Shown: in pieces, positions 8,165-16,710 of the stretch
Layout: each line of letters begins with the position of its first letter
Numbering within the stretch: the stretch's first letter is position 1
Source of the DNA: Flavobacterium sp. ALD4
GTDB taxonomy: Bacteria > Bacteroidota > Bacteroidia > Flavobacteriales > Flavobacteriaceae
Length of the DNA: 64,000 bases
Assembly: GCF_002836475.1 (NCBI RefSeq)
Contig: NZ_PJBJ01000029.1
Coordinates: forward strand, 62,001 to 126,000
Reading direction: 5' to 3'
Notes under the pieces: generated by a model
Database searches by the model: none
The model's input: the letters and a program-made list of their open reading frames with translations, nothing else
Told to the model about the DNA's origin: nothing
Program-made: the position numbers and the translations under genes

Positions 8165-10405
8165 TTAATCTTTAAAGAATTTGCTCATTCTCTTTTTATC
8201 ACCCACCACCCATAAAATATCATTTTTCTGTAATATTAAATCAGATTCCGGGTTCAACAGTCGTTTCCCGTTTCTTTCGATACCCACGACCATACCGTTC
8301 GCTTTTTCTCTAATACGGGATTCGCTGATGCTTTTCCCTATCAATTCTTCTTTATTTAATTCCAGTTGTTGTAGGGTAATTTCCGTTTTTTCAATATTTT
8401 TAGGCGCTTCAAATTCGTGTTGATGTAGATAGGTCTTGAATTCTTTTACCTGTGCATCCGTACCGATGACGCAAATTTCATCGCCAGGAAACAAGCGCTC
8501 ATTTTTGGTAGGGATTTTCACCATTATCTCTCCTCTTTTTATAAAGGCAATATTAATTCCCATCTCCTCCCGTAAACGCAATTCTTTCAAGGTACTACCT
8601 GCGATGTTTGACTCTTTGGCAATACTAAAGGTACTCATGTGACCATCCCATGGGGTTAAATTTGCATACCTTCTATTTGTTTTTAGAATTTCCCGATTGT
8701 TGAAATTCTGCAGAAAATGATTTTCAATTCTAATATATTGACGGTGTAATTTCTTTGGGAAAAAGATATAAACAGAAACGGCAATAATTAAAGCGAAGAA
8801 AGCGACCAGCGGAGAGAAGAAGATGTTCAGTAAGAAACCAATATAAAATGTCGCTAATCCTATTCTAAATAAAACCATCATCATGATAGGTCCTCTGTAT
8901 TTACGCTCCTGACGTAGGATTTCCACTTCTTTGACGGCAACACGGCGTAAGGCGAGTGCCCATAAAAACGGGGAAATAATAATAATGGTAATTAGCGCTG
9001 CAGTAGCATTCCCAAATTTTGAGCTTTCCACTAACGGCAAAACAAATTTGGATGACAGCAGGATAATTGCGGTTATGATTATGGTATGTATTACTATTTG
9101 TAACATAGTGGTGCGTAACACAACTTGCCACGTAGTCGCTGATTTAATGGCTTGCGTGTTCGTGCTGTAGCGTGCTATTTTTTTTAACCATTTTCGGGGT
9201 AACTTTCGTTCTAAAAACTCTGAAAAAGGAGTAGCCATTTTTACCATGAAAGGGGTGGTGAAGGTCGTAATTGCAGATACCGCCACGATAACAGGATATA
9301 GGAAATTACTGGTGACATTCATGGTCATTCCTAAAGTGGCAATAATAAAGGAGAATTCTCCAATTTGCGCTAAACTCATTCCCGTTTGTATGGATTGTTT
9401 TAAAGGCTGTCCTGAAATTAAAGCACCAATAGTGGAGCTGATGGACTGTCCGAAGATGGTGATTAAAGTTAAAATAAGGACAGGAAACGCATATTCATAT
9501 AGCGTGGCCGGATCGATTAACATTCCGACTGATACGAAAAAGATGGCTCCAAATAAGTCTTTTACGGGCTTGATTAAATGTTCAATATGTTCCGCCTGCG
9601 TAGTTTCGGCAATGATAGACCCCATGATAAAGGCACCTAGGGCAGGAGAGAATCCAACATTAGAGGCTAAAATTACCATCATCAGACAGAGTGCAAGTGA
9701 GATAATTAACATCATCTCATCCGTTAGTAAATGTTTAGCTTTTTTGAGTAGGGTAGGAATGAAAAATATCCCGCTGACAAACCAAATTGTTAGGAAGAAA
9801 ATCAGTTTCAGTACGGACAGCACTAACTCAGTCCCTGAAAATTGCTGACTTACTGCCACGGTAGATAATAGAACCATCATTAAGATGGCTACAATATCCT
9901 GAACAATGAGGGAACCGATCACTATTCCCGCAAATTTTTGAGCCTTTACGCCCAGTTCTTCAAAGGTCTTAAGAATAATTGTAGTGGAGGAAATTGAGAG
10001 GATTACTCCTAAAAAAATGCTGTCCATTTGTTTCCAGCCCATCCATTGCCCAACTAAAAAACCCATCAATACCATGGTGATAATCTGGGTAATAGCGGTT
10101 ATGGAGGCGGTGCCGCCCACTTTCATCAGTTTCTTAAAACTAAATTCAAGTCCGAGGCTAAATAGTAAAATGATAACCCCAATTTCTGCCCAGACTTCAA
10201 CACTCTTAACGTCTTTTACGGACGGAAAGAAATCAAAATGTGTTCCAGCTAGAAAACCAGCTATCAAATACCCTAAAACTAAGGGTTGTTTTAGTTTTTT
10301 AAAGATTAATACAGCAATACCAGCAGTCATTAGAATTAATCCTAAGTCACTTATTAAGGGTTCTAAATGTTGTGATGCTTCAGCAACTGTTGCTACAGTA
10401 CTCAT
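8165..10405 (-). CDS. CPA2-family cation:proton antiporter with two TrkA-C domains
   Basis: An inner-membrane monovalent cation/H+ antiporter of the KefB/KefC type, 746 residues. Residues about 15-390 hold 12 or more hydrophobic helices of the Na+/H+ exchanger domain. A second membrane block lies around 425-550. The cytoplasmic C-terminus carries two RCK-C/TrkA-C regulatory domains (about 590-655 and 675-745), each ending in a G-D-x-I/L-x-V-x-G type motif. No RCK-N (Rossmann) domain is visible, unlike KefC. A 42-codon ORF and a partial intergenic repeat lie just upstream. Role: pH and potassium/sodium homeostasis, inferred from family. Confidence 0.88.
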   Translation of the reverse strand: MSTVATVAEASQHLEPLISDLGLILMTAGIAVLIFKKLKQPLVLGYLIAGFLAGTHFDFFPSVKDVKSVEVWAEIGVIILLFSLGLEFSFKKLMKVGGTASITAITQIITMVLMGFLVGQWMGWKQMDSIFLGVILSISSTTIILKTFEELGVKAQKFAGIVIGSLIVQDIVAILMMVLLSTVAVSQQFSGTELVLSVLKLIFFLTIWFVSGIFFIPTLLKKAKHLLTDEMMLIISLALCLMMVILASNVGFSPALGAFIMGSIIAETTQAEHIEHLIKPVKDLFGAIFFVSVGMLIDPATLYEYAFPVLILTLITIFGQSISSTIGALISGQPLKQSIQTGMSLAQIGEFSFIIATLGMTMNVTSNFLYPVIVAVSAITTFTTPFMVKMATPFSEFLERKLPRKWLKKIARYSTNTQAIKSATTWQVVLRTTMLQIVIHTIIITAIILLSSKFVLPLVESSKFGNATAALITIIIISPFLWALALRRVAVKEVEILRQERKYRGPIMMMVLFRIGLATFYIGFLLNIFFSPLVAFFALIIAVSVYIFFPKKLHRQYIRIENHFLQNFNNREILKTNRRYANLTPWDGHMSTFSIAKESNIAGSTLKELRLREEMGINIAFIKRGEIMVKIPTKNERLFPGDEICVIGTDAQVKEFKTYLHQHEFEAPKNIEKTEITLQQLELNKEELIGKSISESRIREKANGMVVGIERNGKRLLNPESDLILQKNDILWVVGDKKRMSKFFKD

Positions 10406-10421
10406 ATTTTATTTTTTTAGG

Positions 10422-10470
10422 AGCTATTTCCAGCCTTCCATTTCAAGCTGTAGTCTAAAAATCTTTTTTA
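10422..10470 (+). repeat. Partial copy of a dispersed flavobacterial intergenic repeat
   Basis: GGAGCTATTTCC followed by GCnnTCCATT and, further on, AATCTTTTTTAT matches one arm of the element at 22090-22172 read on its minus strand. The second arm is missing. Confidence 0.4.
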
Positions 10471-10583
10471 TGTGTAGCATTTGCACGAGCTTCCTTTGGT
10501 CGCTCTACAATTTGCCATAAAGATAATTTTTCTCCTGCAAGGCTTTCCATTGCAGTTTGGGCTAGACTTTCCCAATTTTTCAT
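10455..10583 (-). CDS. Possible 42-residue small protein upstream of the antiporter
   Basis: An ATG-initiated ORF of 42 codons with normal amino-acid use (starts M-K-N-W-E-S-L-A-Q-T-A-M-E-S-L, contains W-Q-I-V-E-R-P-K-E-A-R). It is soluble with no membrane segment; the first half is amphipathic and could be helical. It is co-directional with the antiporter, ending 49 bases before its start, and its 3' end overlaps a repeat arm. No family recognised and no clear promoter seen. It may be a real leader/small protein or a chance ORF. Confidence 0.35.
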   Translation of the reverse strand: MKNWESLAQTAMESLAGEKLSLWQIVERPKEARANATHKKDF

Positions 10584-10611
10584 GTCAATCAGTTTAAATA
10601 AAAGAATTGGC

Positions 10612-10645
10612 AAAAAAAAAGCTACCGTTAAAGATAGCTTTTTTT
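10612..10645. terminator. Bidirectional terminator downstream of purB
   Basis: Stem 10620-10626 with 10633-10639 (7 bp, one G-T pair), with A-run on the left and T-run on the right, so it can act on either strand; it mainly serves purB. Confidence 0.7.
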
Positions 10646-10739
10646 ATAGTTATTTGCTTTAAAATAGCAGATCGCCGATTTATTTTTATGATATTGAAAG
10701 AAATATAAAGTAAGAATTTACTATTCTCTTGTATTGCTA

Positions 10740-12086
10740 TTAAATTCCTACGAAATTACTGGGTGTGATTTGCATTAATTCTGCTCTCACTTCTTCAGAC
10801 ACTTCTAATGTGGCAATAAAACCATGGATCGCTTTTTTATCAATCGCTTCATTCGTTCTGGTTAAGCCTTTTAATGCTTCATAAGGATTAGGATAGGCTT
10901 CGCGACGTAAAATTGTTTGAATCGCTTCAGCAACTACAGCCCAATTTTTTTCTAAATCTTCGTGGAATTTTGGCTCGTTCAATAACAATTTATTTAGTCC
11001 TTTCAAAGTAGATTCAAAACCGATTAAAGTATGGCCCATGGGAACTCCTATGTTTCTTAACACCGTACTGTCAGTCAAATCACGTTGTAATCTTGACAAT
11101 GGCAGTTTAGCCGAAAGATGTTCGAAAATAGCATTCGCTATTCCTAAATTTCCTTCAGAGTTTTCAAAGTCAATCGGGTTTACCTTGTGTGGCATAGCCG
11201 ATGATCCTATTTCTCCCGCTTTGATTTTTTGTTTGAAATATTCCATAGAAACATAAGTCCATATGTCTCTGTCTAAATCTATGATGATGGTATTGATTCT
11301 TTTTAAAGCATCAAAAAATGCTGCAAAATGATCGTAATGCTCGATTTGTGTAGTTGGGAAAGAGTGGTGTAATCCTAGGTTTTCTTCTACAAAGGTACCG
11401 CCAAATTTTCTCCAGTCGATTTGTGGATACGCTACATGGTGTGCATTGTAATTACCAGTTGCACCACCAAATTTAGCGGCGAAAGGGATATTGAACAACA
11501 AACGCATTTGCTCTTCTAAACGTTCCACAAAAACGCCAATTTCTTTACCCAAACGGGTAGGAGAGGCCGGTTGTCCGTGTGTACGTGCCAGCATCGGAAT
11601 GGCGGCCCATTCGATACTTAAATCTTTCAATTTTGAAGTCAAAGTAATTAGTGAAGGCATATATACTTTCTCGAACGCTTCTTTTGTAGAAAGAGGAATT
11701 GCCGTATTATTGATGTCTTGGGAAGTCAATCCAAAATGGATGAATTCTTTATACTGAGACAAGCCTAATTTTTCGAAGGCATCCTTGATAAAGTACTCTA
11801 CGGCTTTTACATCGTGGTTGGTCACTTTCTCCGTTTCTTTGATCCAAAGTGCGTCTTCAGTCGAGAAGTTTTTATAGATATTTCTTAAGGTATCAAAAAG
11901 AGTAGGATTTACTCCTTTTAATTGTGGCAACGGCACTTCGCACAAAGCAATGAAATATTCAATTTCAACTAGTACGCGGTACTTGATTAACGCTTCTTCC
12001 GAGAAAAAAGGAGCCAAAGAAAGAGTCTTGTTTCTATATCTTCCGTCAATTGGAGAAATAGCATTCAATTCGTTTAAAGTAGTCAT
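10740..12086 (-). CDS. purB: Adenylosuccinate lyase
   Basis: Catalyses two beta-eliminations: SAICAR to AICAR, and adenylosuccinate to AMP, both releasing fumarate. The 448 residues match the helical fumarase/aspartase superfamily. Visible signatures are I-D-G-R-Y near the N-terminus, T-S-Q-D-I-N-N and A-R-T-H-G-Q-P-A-S-P-T (substrate histidine), and the mobile signature loop G-S-S-A-M-P-H-K-V-N-P (catalytic serine). It is monocistronic, with a TATATTTG promoter box upstream and a terminator downstream. The call is certain at family level. Confidence 0.97.
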   Translation of the reverse strand: MTTLNELNAISPIDGRYRNKTLSLAPFFSEEALIKYRVLVEIEYFIALCEVPLPQLKGVNPTLFDTLRNIYKNFSTEDALWIKETEKVTNHDVKAVEYFIKDAFEKLGLSQYKEFIHFGLTSQDINNTAIPLSTKEAFEKVYMPSLITLTSKLKDLSIEWAAIPMLARTHGQPASPTRLGKEIGVFVERLEEQMRLLFNIPFAAKFGGATGNYNAHHVAYPQIDWRKFGGTFVEENLGLHHSFPTTQIEHYDHFAAFFDALKRINTIIIDLDRDIWTYVSMEYFKQKIKAGEIGSSAMPHKVNPIDFENSEGNLGIANAIFEHLSAKLPLSRLQRDLTDSTVLRNIGVPMGHTLIGFESTLKGLNKLLLNEPKFHEDLEKNWAVVAEAIQTILRREAYPNPYEALKGLTRTNEAIDKKAIHGFIATLEVSEEVRAELMQITPSNFVGI

Positions 12087-12111
12087 TTTAGTGTTGTTTG
12101 TTCGAAAGGCA

Positions 12112-12119
12112 CAAATATA
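12112..12119 (-). promoter_or_regulatory. -7 promoter element of purB
   Basis: On the minus strand this reads TATATTTG, 25 bases upstream of the purB ATG. Confidence 0.6.
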
Positions 12120-12366
12120 AAGAGAAGTTAGAAGTTAGGGGTTACAAGTTAGAAGTTTTTTGCAATTTAAAGGGTGATTTTTCTAGGCAGTAATTCACAG
12201 CGTCAGTATTAACGTTATTGGCGCTATATTTAAAACGATGCGTTTTAGTGTTTATCGCTTTACTGTCTCAGCGTTTTTTCCAGCATAAAATAATTAAAAC
12301 AGAATTTAAATTGTGAAAATTAGTGCAATGGGTGTTTGATTTTTAGTCTTGTCAACTATATGTTTT

Positions 12367-13059
12367 TTAAATAAGCTCCATAAGCTCCTTTTTCAATAGT
12401 TTCATTCCTTCAGAGGCGACTTCTGGAATTACATGGAGTTGATTTCTCAAATTTGGAATTTTTATAGGCTTTGGATCAATATAGTAAATGGGCGTTTTAG
12501 CATTTGTGAAATCGATTAATCCAGCCGCAGGATAGACCTGTAGAGAGGTGCCGATAACGGCAAAATAATCGGCAGTTTCTGTGATAGAAACAGCTTCTTC
12601 TAGTGCAGGAACTTCTTCACCAAACCAAACAATATGCGGACGCAATTGATTTTGATTATTATCCAAATGACCAAAATTCAGGTCTTCTGTCCAATCCAAA
12701 ATATAATTGATGTTTTTTGTACTACGTACTTTCAATAATTCGCCATGCAAATGCAGTACATTTTTACTTCCTGCGCGTTCGTGTAAATCATCTACATTTT
12801 GTGTAATCACAAAAACGTCAAAATGAGCTTCTAATTCAACCAAAATCTGATGTGCTAAATTGGGTTGAACCTCTTTAAGTTGTTTTCGCCTTTGATTGTA
12901 AAAATCAAGAATCAAAGCGGGGTTTTTATACCATCCCTCGGGAGTGGCTACATCTTGAACATTATGTCCTTCCCAAAGGCCATCGCTGTCGCGAAAAGTT
13001 TTTATACCACTTTCAGCACTGATTCCCGCTCCGGTCAATACAACTAATATCTTTTTCAT
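12367..13059 (-). CDS. cobB: Sir2-family NAD-dependent deacylase without zinc cysteines
   Basis: A protein lysine deacylase using NAD+, 230 residues. The Rossmann motif is G-A-G-I-S-A-E-S-G-I (10-19), followed by T-F-R-D, T-Q-N-V-D-D-L-H (86-93) and the catalytic His105 in H-L-H-G-E-L. The C-terminal G-T-S-L-Q-V-Y-P motif is present. Y54-x-x-R57 (F-Y-N-Q-R-R) matches the class III motif associated with desuccinylase/demalonylase activity in CobB and SIRT5. The four zinc-binding cysteines usual between the His and the F-G-E motif are all absent here. It is monocistronic. Confidence 0.9.
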   Translation of the reverse strand: MKKILVVLTGAGISAESGIKTFRDSDGLWEGHNVQDVATPEGWYKNPALILDFYNQRRKQLKEVQPNLAHQILVELEAHFDVFVITQNVDDLHERAGSKNVLHLHGELLKVRSTKNINYILDWTEDLNFGHLDNNQNQLRPHIVWFGEEVPALEEAVSITETADYFAVIGTSLQVYPAAGLIDFTNAKTPIYYIDPKPIKIPNLRNQLHVIPEVASEGMKLLKKELMELI

Positions 13060-13118
13060 TTTATTACTTGAATTATCTTCTTATTTACGAATTTATGATT
13101 TTGTTGAAATGTATTTTC

Positions 13119-13126
13119 TAAATTTG
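13119..13126 (+). promoter_or_regulatory. -7 promoter element of the 13157 gene
   Basis: TAAATTTG matches TAnnTTTG, 30 bases before the ATG; TTTG at 13100-13103 is a possible -33 element with slightly short spacing (15). Confidence 0.5.
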
Positions 13127-13156
13127 GATTAAAATTACTTTTTTAAAAGAAGCTAA

Positions 13157-13528
13157 ATGAATAAAATATATTTCCTTTTCCTATTTATAATTACTGGGGT
13201 TTCATATTCCCAAAATACTAATTCTTCTTTGAATAGGGTAAAATTTGAGGACGATTCTTTAGATTTAAATTTCAGCCATTTTGAAGCAAATAAAATATCG
13301 TTTAATTTTTCGAAACTAGAAACTCCGTTTTCTCTTTATAATCCGATGCCTGGATTAAATGTTTTCAACATCAATTCGCGGAATTACTATTCTATGGACA
13401 ATACAAAGCGATTATTAGGTAACGAAATGAAGAATATTAAGAAAGATCCCGTCTTCCCAGAAGTTAAAAAAGAAACTTTAGGCGAAGCTATTTTTTCGAG
13501 AATTATTGATTCAGTTTTTGACCAGTAA
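13157..13528 (+). CDS. Small exported protein of unknown function
   Basis: A 123-residue protein with a Sec signal peptide (about 1-18, ending Y-S-Q-N). The mature part has no recognised domain; it contains an S-L-Y-N-P-M-P-G-L-N-V-F segment and is rich in Asn, Ser and Phe. Similar short periplasmic proteins are common in Flavobacterium. It lies 40 bases upstream of trmH, but trmH has its own promoter box, so the two need not be co-transcribed. Confidence 0.65.
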   Translation: MNKIYFLFLFIITGVSYSQNTNSSLNRVKFEDDSLDLNFSHFEANKISFNFSKLETPFSLYNPMPGLNVFNINSRNYYSMDNTKRLLGNEMKNIKKDPVFPEVKKETLGEAIFSRIIDSVFDQ

Positions 13529-13544
13529 AACCTCTTGTTTTTAC

Positions 13545-13552
13545 TATTTTTG
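13545..13552 (+). promoter_or_regulatory. -7 promoter element of trmH
   Basis: TATTTTTG, 17 bases before the ATG at 13569. This supports that start over an in-frame ATG at 13506 lying upstream of the promoter and inside the previous gene. Confidence 0.65.
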
Positions 13553-13568
13553 CAAAAAAAATTTCTCA

Positions 13569-14231
13569 ATGATTGATTTAGATTACCTTAATTTCCTTGA
13601 AAATATCCTGACTGACAACCGCAAAGAGAAATTCCTGAAAGTATTGGAAAACAGGACAAATCATTTCACTATTGCTGTCGAAGACATTTTTCAAATGCAC
13701 AATACCAGTGCGGTGATGCGCAGTTGTGAAGTTTTTGGAATCCAAGAACTTAATGTTATCGAGCAACGTTATGGGAAAAGTATCGATAAGGAAATAGCCA
13801 TGGGCGCTCAGAAGTGGGTTGATATCAATACCTATGATAGTATAACGGACTGTGTCGATACTTTGAAAACTAAAGGATACCAAATCATCGCTACAACACC
13901 CCATGATAATGATTGCTTATTAGAAGATTTTGATATTTCAAAACCTACTGCCTTATTTTTTGGGACGGAGAGAGATGGATTGTCTGAAGAAATTTTACAG
14001 CGTGCGGATGGTTTTCTTAAAATTCCCATGGTAGGTTTTACGGAGAGTTTGAATATCTCTGTTTCTGCAGCAATTATCATTCAAAACCTAACAAATAGAT
14101 TGCGGCACTCCAACATTGACTGGCATTTATCTGAAGAAGAAATGCTAGAAAAACGTTTGGCTTGGGCCAAGAATTCCATTAAAGATATCAAACGAATTGA
14201 AGCGCGATATTTTGAAGAAAATCCAATATAA
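13569..14231 (+). CDS. trmH: SpoU-class tRNA/rRNA 2'-O-methyltransferase (TrmH type)
   Basis: Transfers a methyl group from SAM to a ribose 2'-OH, probably Gm18 of tRNA. It has 220 residues from the chosen start. SPOUT knot motifs: motif 1 around N-T-S-A-V-M-R-S (with the catalytic Arg), motif 2 F-G-T-E-R-D-G-L-S, and motif 3 G-F-T-E-S-L-N-I-S-V-S-A-A. The C-terminal W-H-L-S-E-E-E helix is typical of TrmH. The ATG at 13569 is preferred because the protein then begins as in relatives (M-I-D-L-D-Y-L) and the promoter fits. The rRNA versus tRNA target is not decidable here. Confidence 0.88.
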   Translation: MIDLDYLNFLENILTDNRKEKFLKVLENRTNHFTIAVEDIFQMHNTSAVMRSCEVFGIQELNVIEQRYGKSIDKEIAMGAQKWVDINTYDSITDCVDTLKTKGYQIIATTPHDNDCLLEDFDISKPTALFFGTERDGLSEEILQRADGFLKIPMVGFTESLNISVSAAIIIQNLTNRLRHSNIDWHLSEEEMLEKRLAWAKNSIKDIKRIEARYFEENPI

Positions 14232-14340
14232 TTTATTTTTTTATTGGATTGATTCCTAGGGCCAAACTCTTCGCAGTGCCGGGAGCGATCATATTAAGTA
14301 CTTTTGGTGTCTTGGAGATTAATAGCGATATTCCTAAAAA

Positions 14341-14376
14341 CGATCCTTCAAAAAAAGTATTTTTTTTGAAGGATCG
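14341..14376. terminator. Bidirectional terminator between trmH and amidase genes
   Basis: A 16-bp perfect inverted repeat (14341-14356 with 14361-14376) with A/T-rich inner halves, between two convergent genes. Confidence 0.75.
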
Positions 14377-14421
14377 TCTAGCCCTTTTTTAGCATTTATT
14401 GTATGCTGTTTAACCTTAATA

Positions 14422-16068
14422 TTACTTATAATCGGTAGGTAACTTTCTGGCTTTAGTCTCTTGTTCAAATGCATATCCAATTTTCAGTAGCATCTCTTCT
14501 TGAAATGGTCTACTTATGAATGTAATACCAATAGGTTGCCCGGTTGCGGTATATCCCATTGGAACAGTTAGACATGGATAGTTAGCAGCTGCTGCCTCGC
14601 CTGCATTCCAATTATTGATAGATAAGATGATATCAAGTTGGTGCTCTGTCATAGTCTTTTCAAAAAGCGCGACGCCTGCATCATGTAATTTTACTCTCAA
14701 TTGATCTAACTCTTTCACGCTAAGATTAGTGTCAATAATTTTTTCAAAACGACCTTGACCGTAAGGGATTTTATTTAAACTATCTTGCTTATTGTAAGCG
14801 ACAATATCAGAGACGGTTCGTAAAGTCAATTCTTTAGATGAATACTGTTTTAAATAATTTGGAAGATCAATTCTCATGTCAGCATTAAGTAAAGTGCCAA
14901 ATCCTTCCAAATCTATTTTTGCAGGCTCAAATTCGATTGCAATACCTCCTAAAGACACTATCTTTTCTACATTGAGCTTATAAATGGAATCCTCTAAAAA
15001 GGTTTTGTTTACACCAAATCTTACGCCTTTTAGACTTCCAGTTTGTAGTTCTTCCCAATATCTTTTATTGTTTTTAGGACTGTTTTTAGTGACTATATCG
15101 GCACTGTCCTCACCAGTCATGACTGAAACTAATATGGCGCTGTCGATAACGTTTTTTGTCATTGGTCCTGGGGCATCTAATGTGCTAGACAGGGGTACAA
15201 TACCGGAACGGCTTAGCAAACCAGTTGTTGGCTTCAGACCCACAATAGAATTTGAACTTGAAGGAGAAAGGATGGATCCCGAAGTTTCAGTTCCTACTGC
15301 TGCTGCTGCATAGTTAGCAGCTATAGAAGAAGCGCTACCAGAGCTTGATCCTCCAGTGTCGAATTTTTTTCGCCCATAGGGGTTTAGTGTTTGGCCACCC
15401 ACTGCACTATAGCCATTAGGGCACTCTAGGCAAAGAAAATTTGCCCATTCACTTAGATTAGCTTTACCTAAGATGATGCCGCCTTTTTCCTTTATCCGTT
15501 TGACTATAAATGCATCTGCAGCTTCATTATTTCTTAATAGTTCAGTTCCCGCTGTGGTGGGTAATCCCTCAAAATTGATGTTGTCTTTTAAGAGAATTGG
15601 CATGCCATAGATAGGGTGATCTTGACTTGATTTGTTCTTATCTCTTTTGCGAGCTTCATTAACAGCTTCTGGATTAATAGCTATTATATTGTTCAGGTAT
15701 TCATTTTTGTTATTCTCGTATTTTACAATTCGGTACAAATACCATTGTGTGAGTGTTTCGTAAGTAAGGCTGCCATCTTGGATATGTGATTGGATAGTAG
15801 GGATGTTTTGTTCCTGAATTAAAGGCTTTAACTTTTGATAATCCTCTTCTGAAAAATTCCTTATCTGGTCGGCAACGTTTTTCCAAATTGCGTTTTTATC
15901 CAAAACTCTTGATTGAATAAGTTTGAAGCGCAATTTTATGGACTCATTACCTGCAGTTTCTGCTAACTCTTTGGATTCATCGTAAGGAACCCAGGGCGCT
16001 ATTGTAGTTTGGGGTTTTCGCGCACAAGCAAGCGTAAGAAATAATAAGATAAGGATTGTTTTTTTCAT
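14422..16068 (-). CDS. Amidase-signature lipoprotein
   Basis: A hydrolase of the amidase signature family, 548 residues, tethered as a lipoprotein (lipobox L-T-L-A-C, Cys at about 15). The Ser-cisSer-Lys triad is visible: Lys in P-I-L-L-K-D-N-I, the glycine/serine loop G-G-S-S-S-G-S-A, and nucleophile context E-T-S-G-S-I. An N-terminal extension of about 100 residues precedes the domain. These periplasmic Bacteroidota amidases have uncertain substrates (peptide amides or small amides); it is not the tRNA amidotransferase GatA, since it is exported and no gatB/gatC lies nearby. It is monocistronic. Confidence 0.88.
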   Translation of the reverse strand: MKKTILILLFLTLACARKPQTTIAPWVPYDESKELAETAGNESIKLRFKLIQSRVLDKNAIWKNVADQIRNFSEEDYQKLKPLIQEQNIPTIQSHIQDGSLTYETLTQWYLYRIVKYENNKNEYLNNIIAINPEAVNEARKRDKNKSSQDHPIYGMPILLKDNINFEGLPTTAGTELLRNNEAADAFIVKRIKEKGGIILGKANLSEWANFLCLECPNGYSAVGGQTLNPYGRKKFDTGGSSSGSASSIAANYAAAAVGTETSGSILSPSSSNSIVGLKPTTGLLSRSGIVPLSSTLDAPGPMTKNVIDSAILVSVMTGEDSADIVTKNSPKNNKRYWEELQTGSLKGVRFGVNKTFLEDSIYKLNVEKIVSLGGIAIEFEPAKIDLEGFGTLLNADMRIDLPNYLKQYSSKELTLRTVSDIVAYNKQDSLNKIPYGQGRFEKIIDTNLSVKELDQLRVKLHDAGVALFEKTMTEHQLDIILSINNWNAGEAAAANYPCLTVPMGYTATGQPIGITFISRPFQEEMLLKIGYAFEQETKARKLPTDYK

Positions 16069-16408
16069 AGGAAATGGTTACTATAGTGTTGTATTTTTTT
16101 GTTAACGAGATCCAGCTTTACTTCAATTGTACCGAGTGGTTGCTATAGCCCATTGTTCTCGGGGACAAGTTAGGACTTTTCTTATTAAGAATCACTTTTA
16201 GTTTATGTACAAAACTAACTTAAAATTAAGTAAAAGGTCAGAATTCGGAAAAAGCATTTTTGTCGGAAGTTACGAGCAAGTAAATTTTAGTTTAATAAGG
16301 GGGGAGCTAACGTTTCAATTCATTTTCTAATTAAAGTAGGTACTCCTCGCAGATAAGGACCAAACGGAGTGGACAAACGAGAGTCATTTGGGGCTTTGTT
16401 AAGCACGT
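16069..16408. other. Non-coding region upstream of amidase gene
   Basis: Contains the amidase leader; otherwise I see no gene, repeat or RNA. Confidence 0.4.
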
Positions 16409-16651
16409 TTATTCAAAATGCCATTCATCTGCATATATTCCATATATAGATATAATCCATTTCATATTTCGTTACATGGTCTTCGTCAATTCCACGTTCA
16501 GAATTAACATGATAAGCATATGTTTTTATACCATAGTGTTTAAACTCTAGTAGTAGTTCTTTATTAGATTCGATAAATTTTCTTGATACTGCAATATCTT
16601 TAATACCAAGTTTTGCTCCACTAGATTAAAACGAATGATTGGATTAGCTTT
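16409..16651 (-). pseudogene. 3' remnant of a GDPD/PI-PLC-like gene
   Basis: On the minus strand, successive frames read K-A-N-P-I-I-R-F-N, then G-A-K-L-G-I-K-D-I-A-V-S-R-K-F, then G-I-K-T-Y-A-Y-H-V-N, and after a 4-base insertion (CTATATATGG) Y-A-D-E-W-H-F-E-stop. This resembles the C-terminal end of glycerophosphodiester phosphodiesterase/PI-PLC-like proteins of Bacteroidota (H-V-N ... Y-G-I-Y-A-D-x-W). The rest of the gene is missing, and the fragment abuts the secA terminator. The family assignment is tentative; that it is a broken coding remnant is fairly clear. Confidence 0.55.
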
Positions 16652-16687
16652 AAAAAAACTCCCCAATTACGAAAGTAATTGGGGAGT
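16651..16687 (-). terminator. Intrinsic terminator after secA
   Basis: A perfect 13-bp stem (16658-16670 with 16675-16687), 4-base loop, then seven T on the minus strand. Confidence 0.9.
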
Positions 16688-16710
16688 AGAAGTTGGTATT
16701 TAAACTATTA

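Noticed and set aside
8931..10520. Several long plus-strand open frames opposite the antiporter gene
   Set aside because: They are antisense to a well-supported membrane protein gene; their composition (many Ile, Met, Lys) is what a reversed hydrophobic gene gives.
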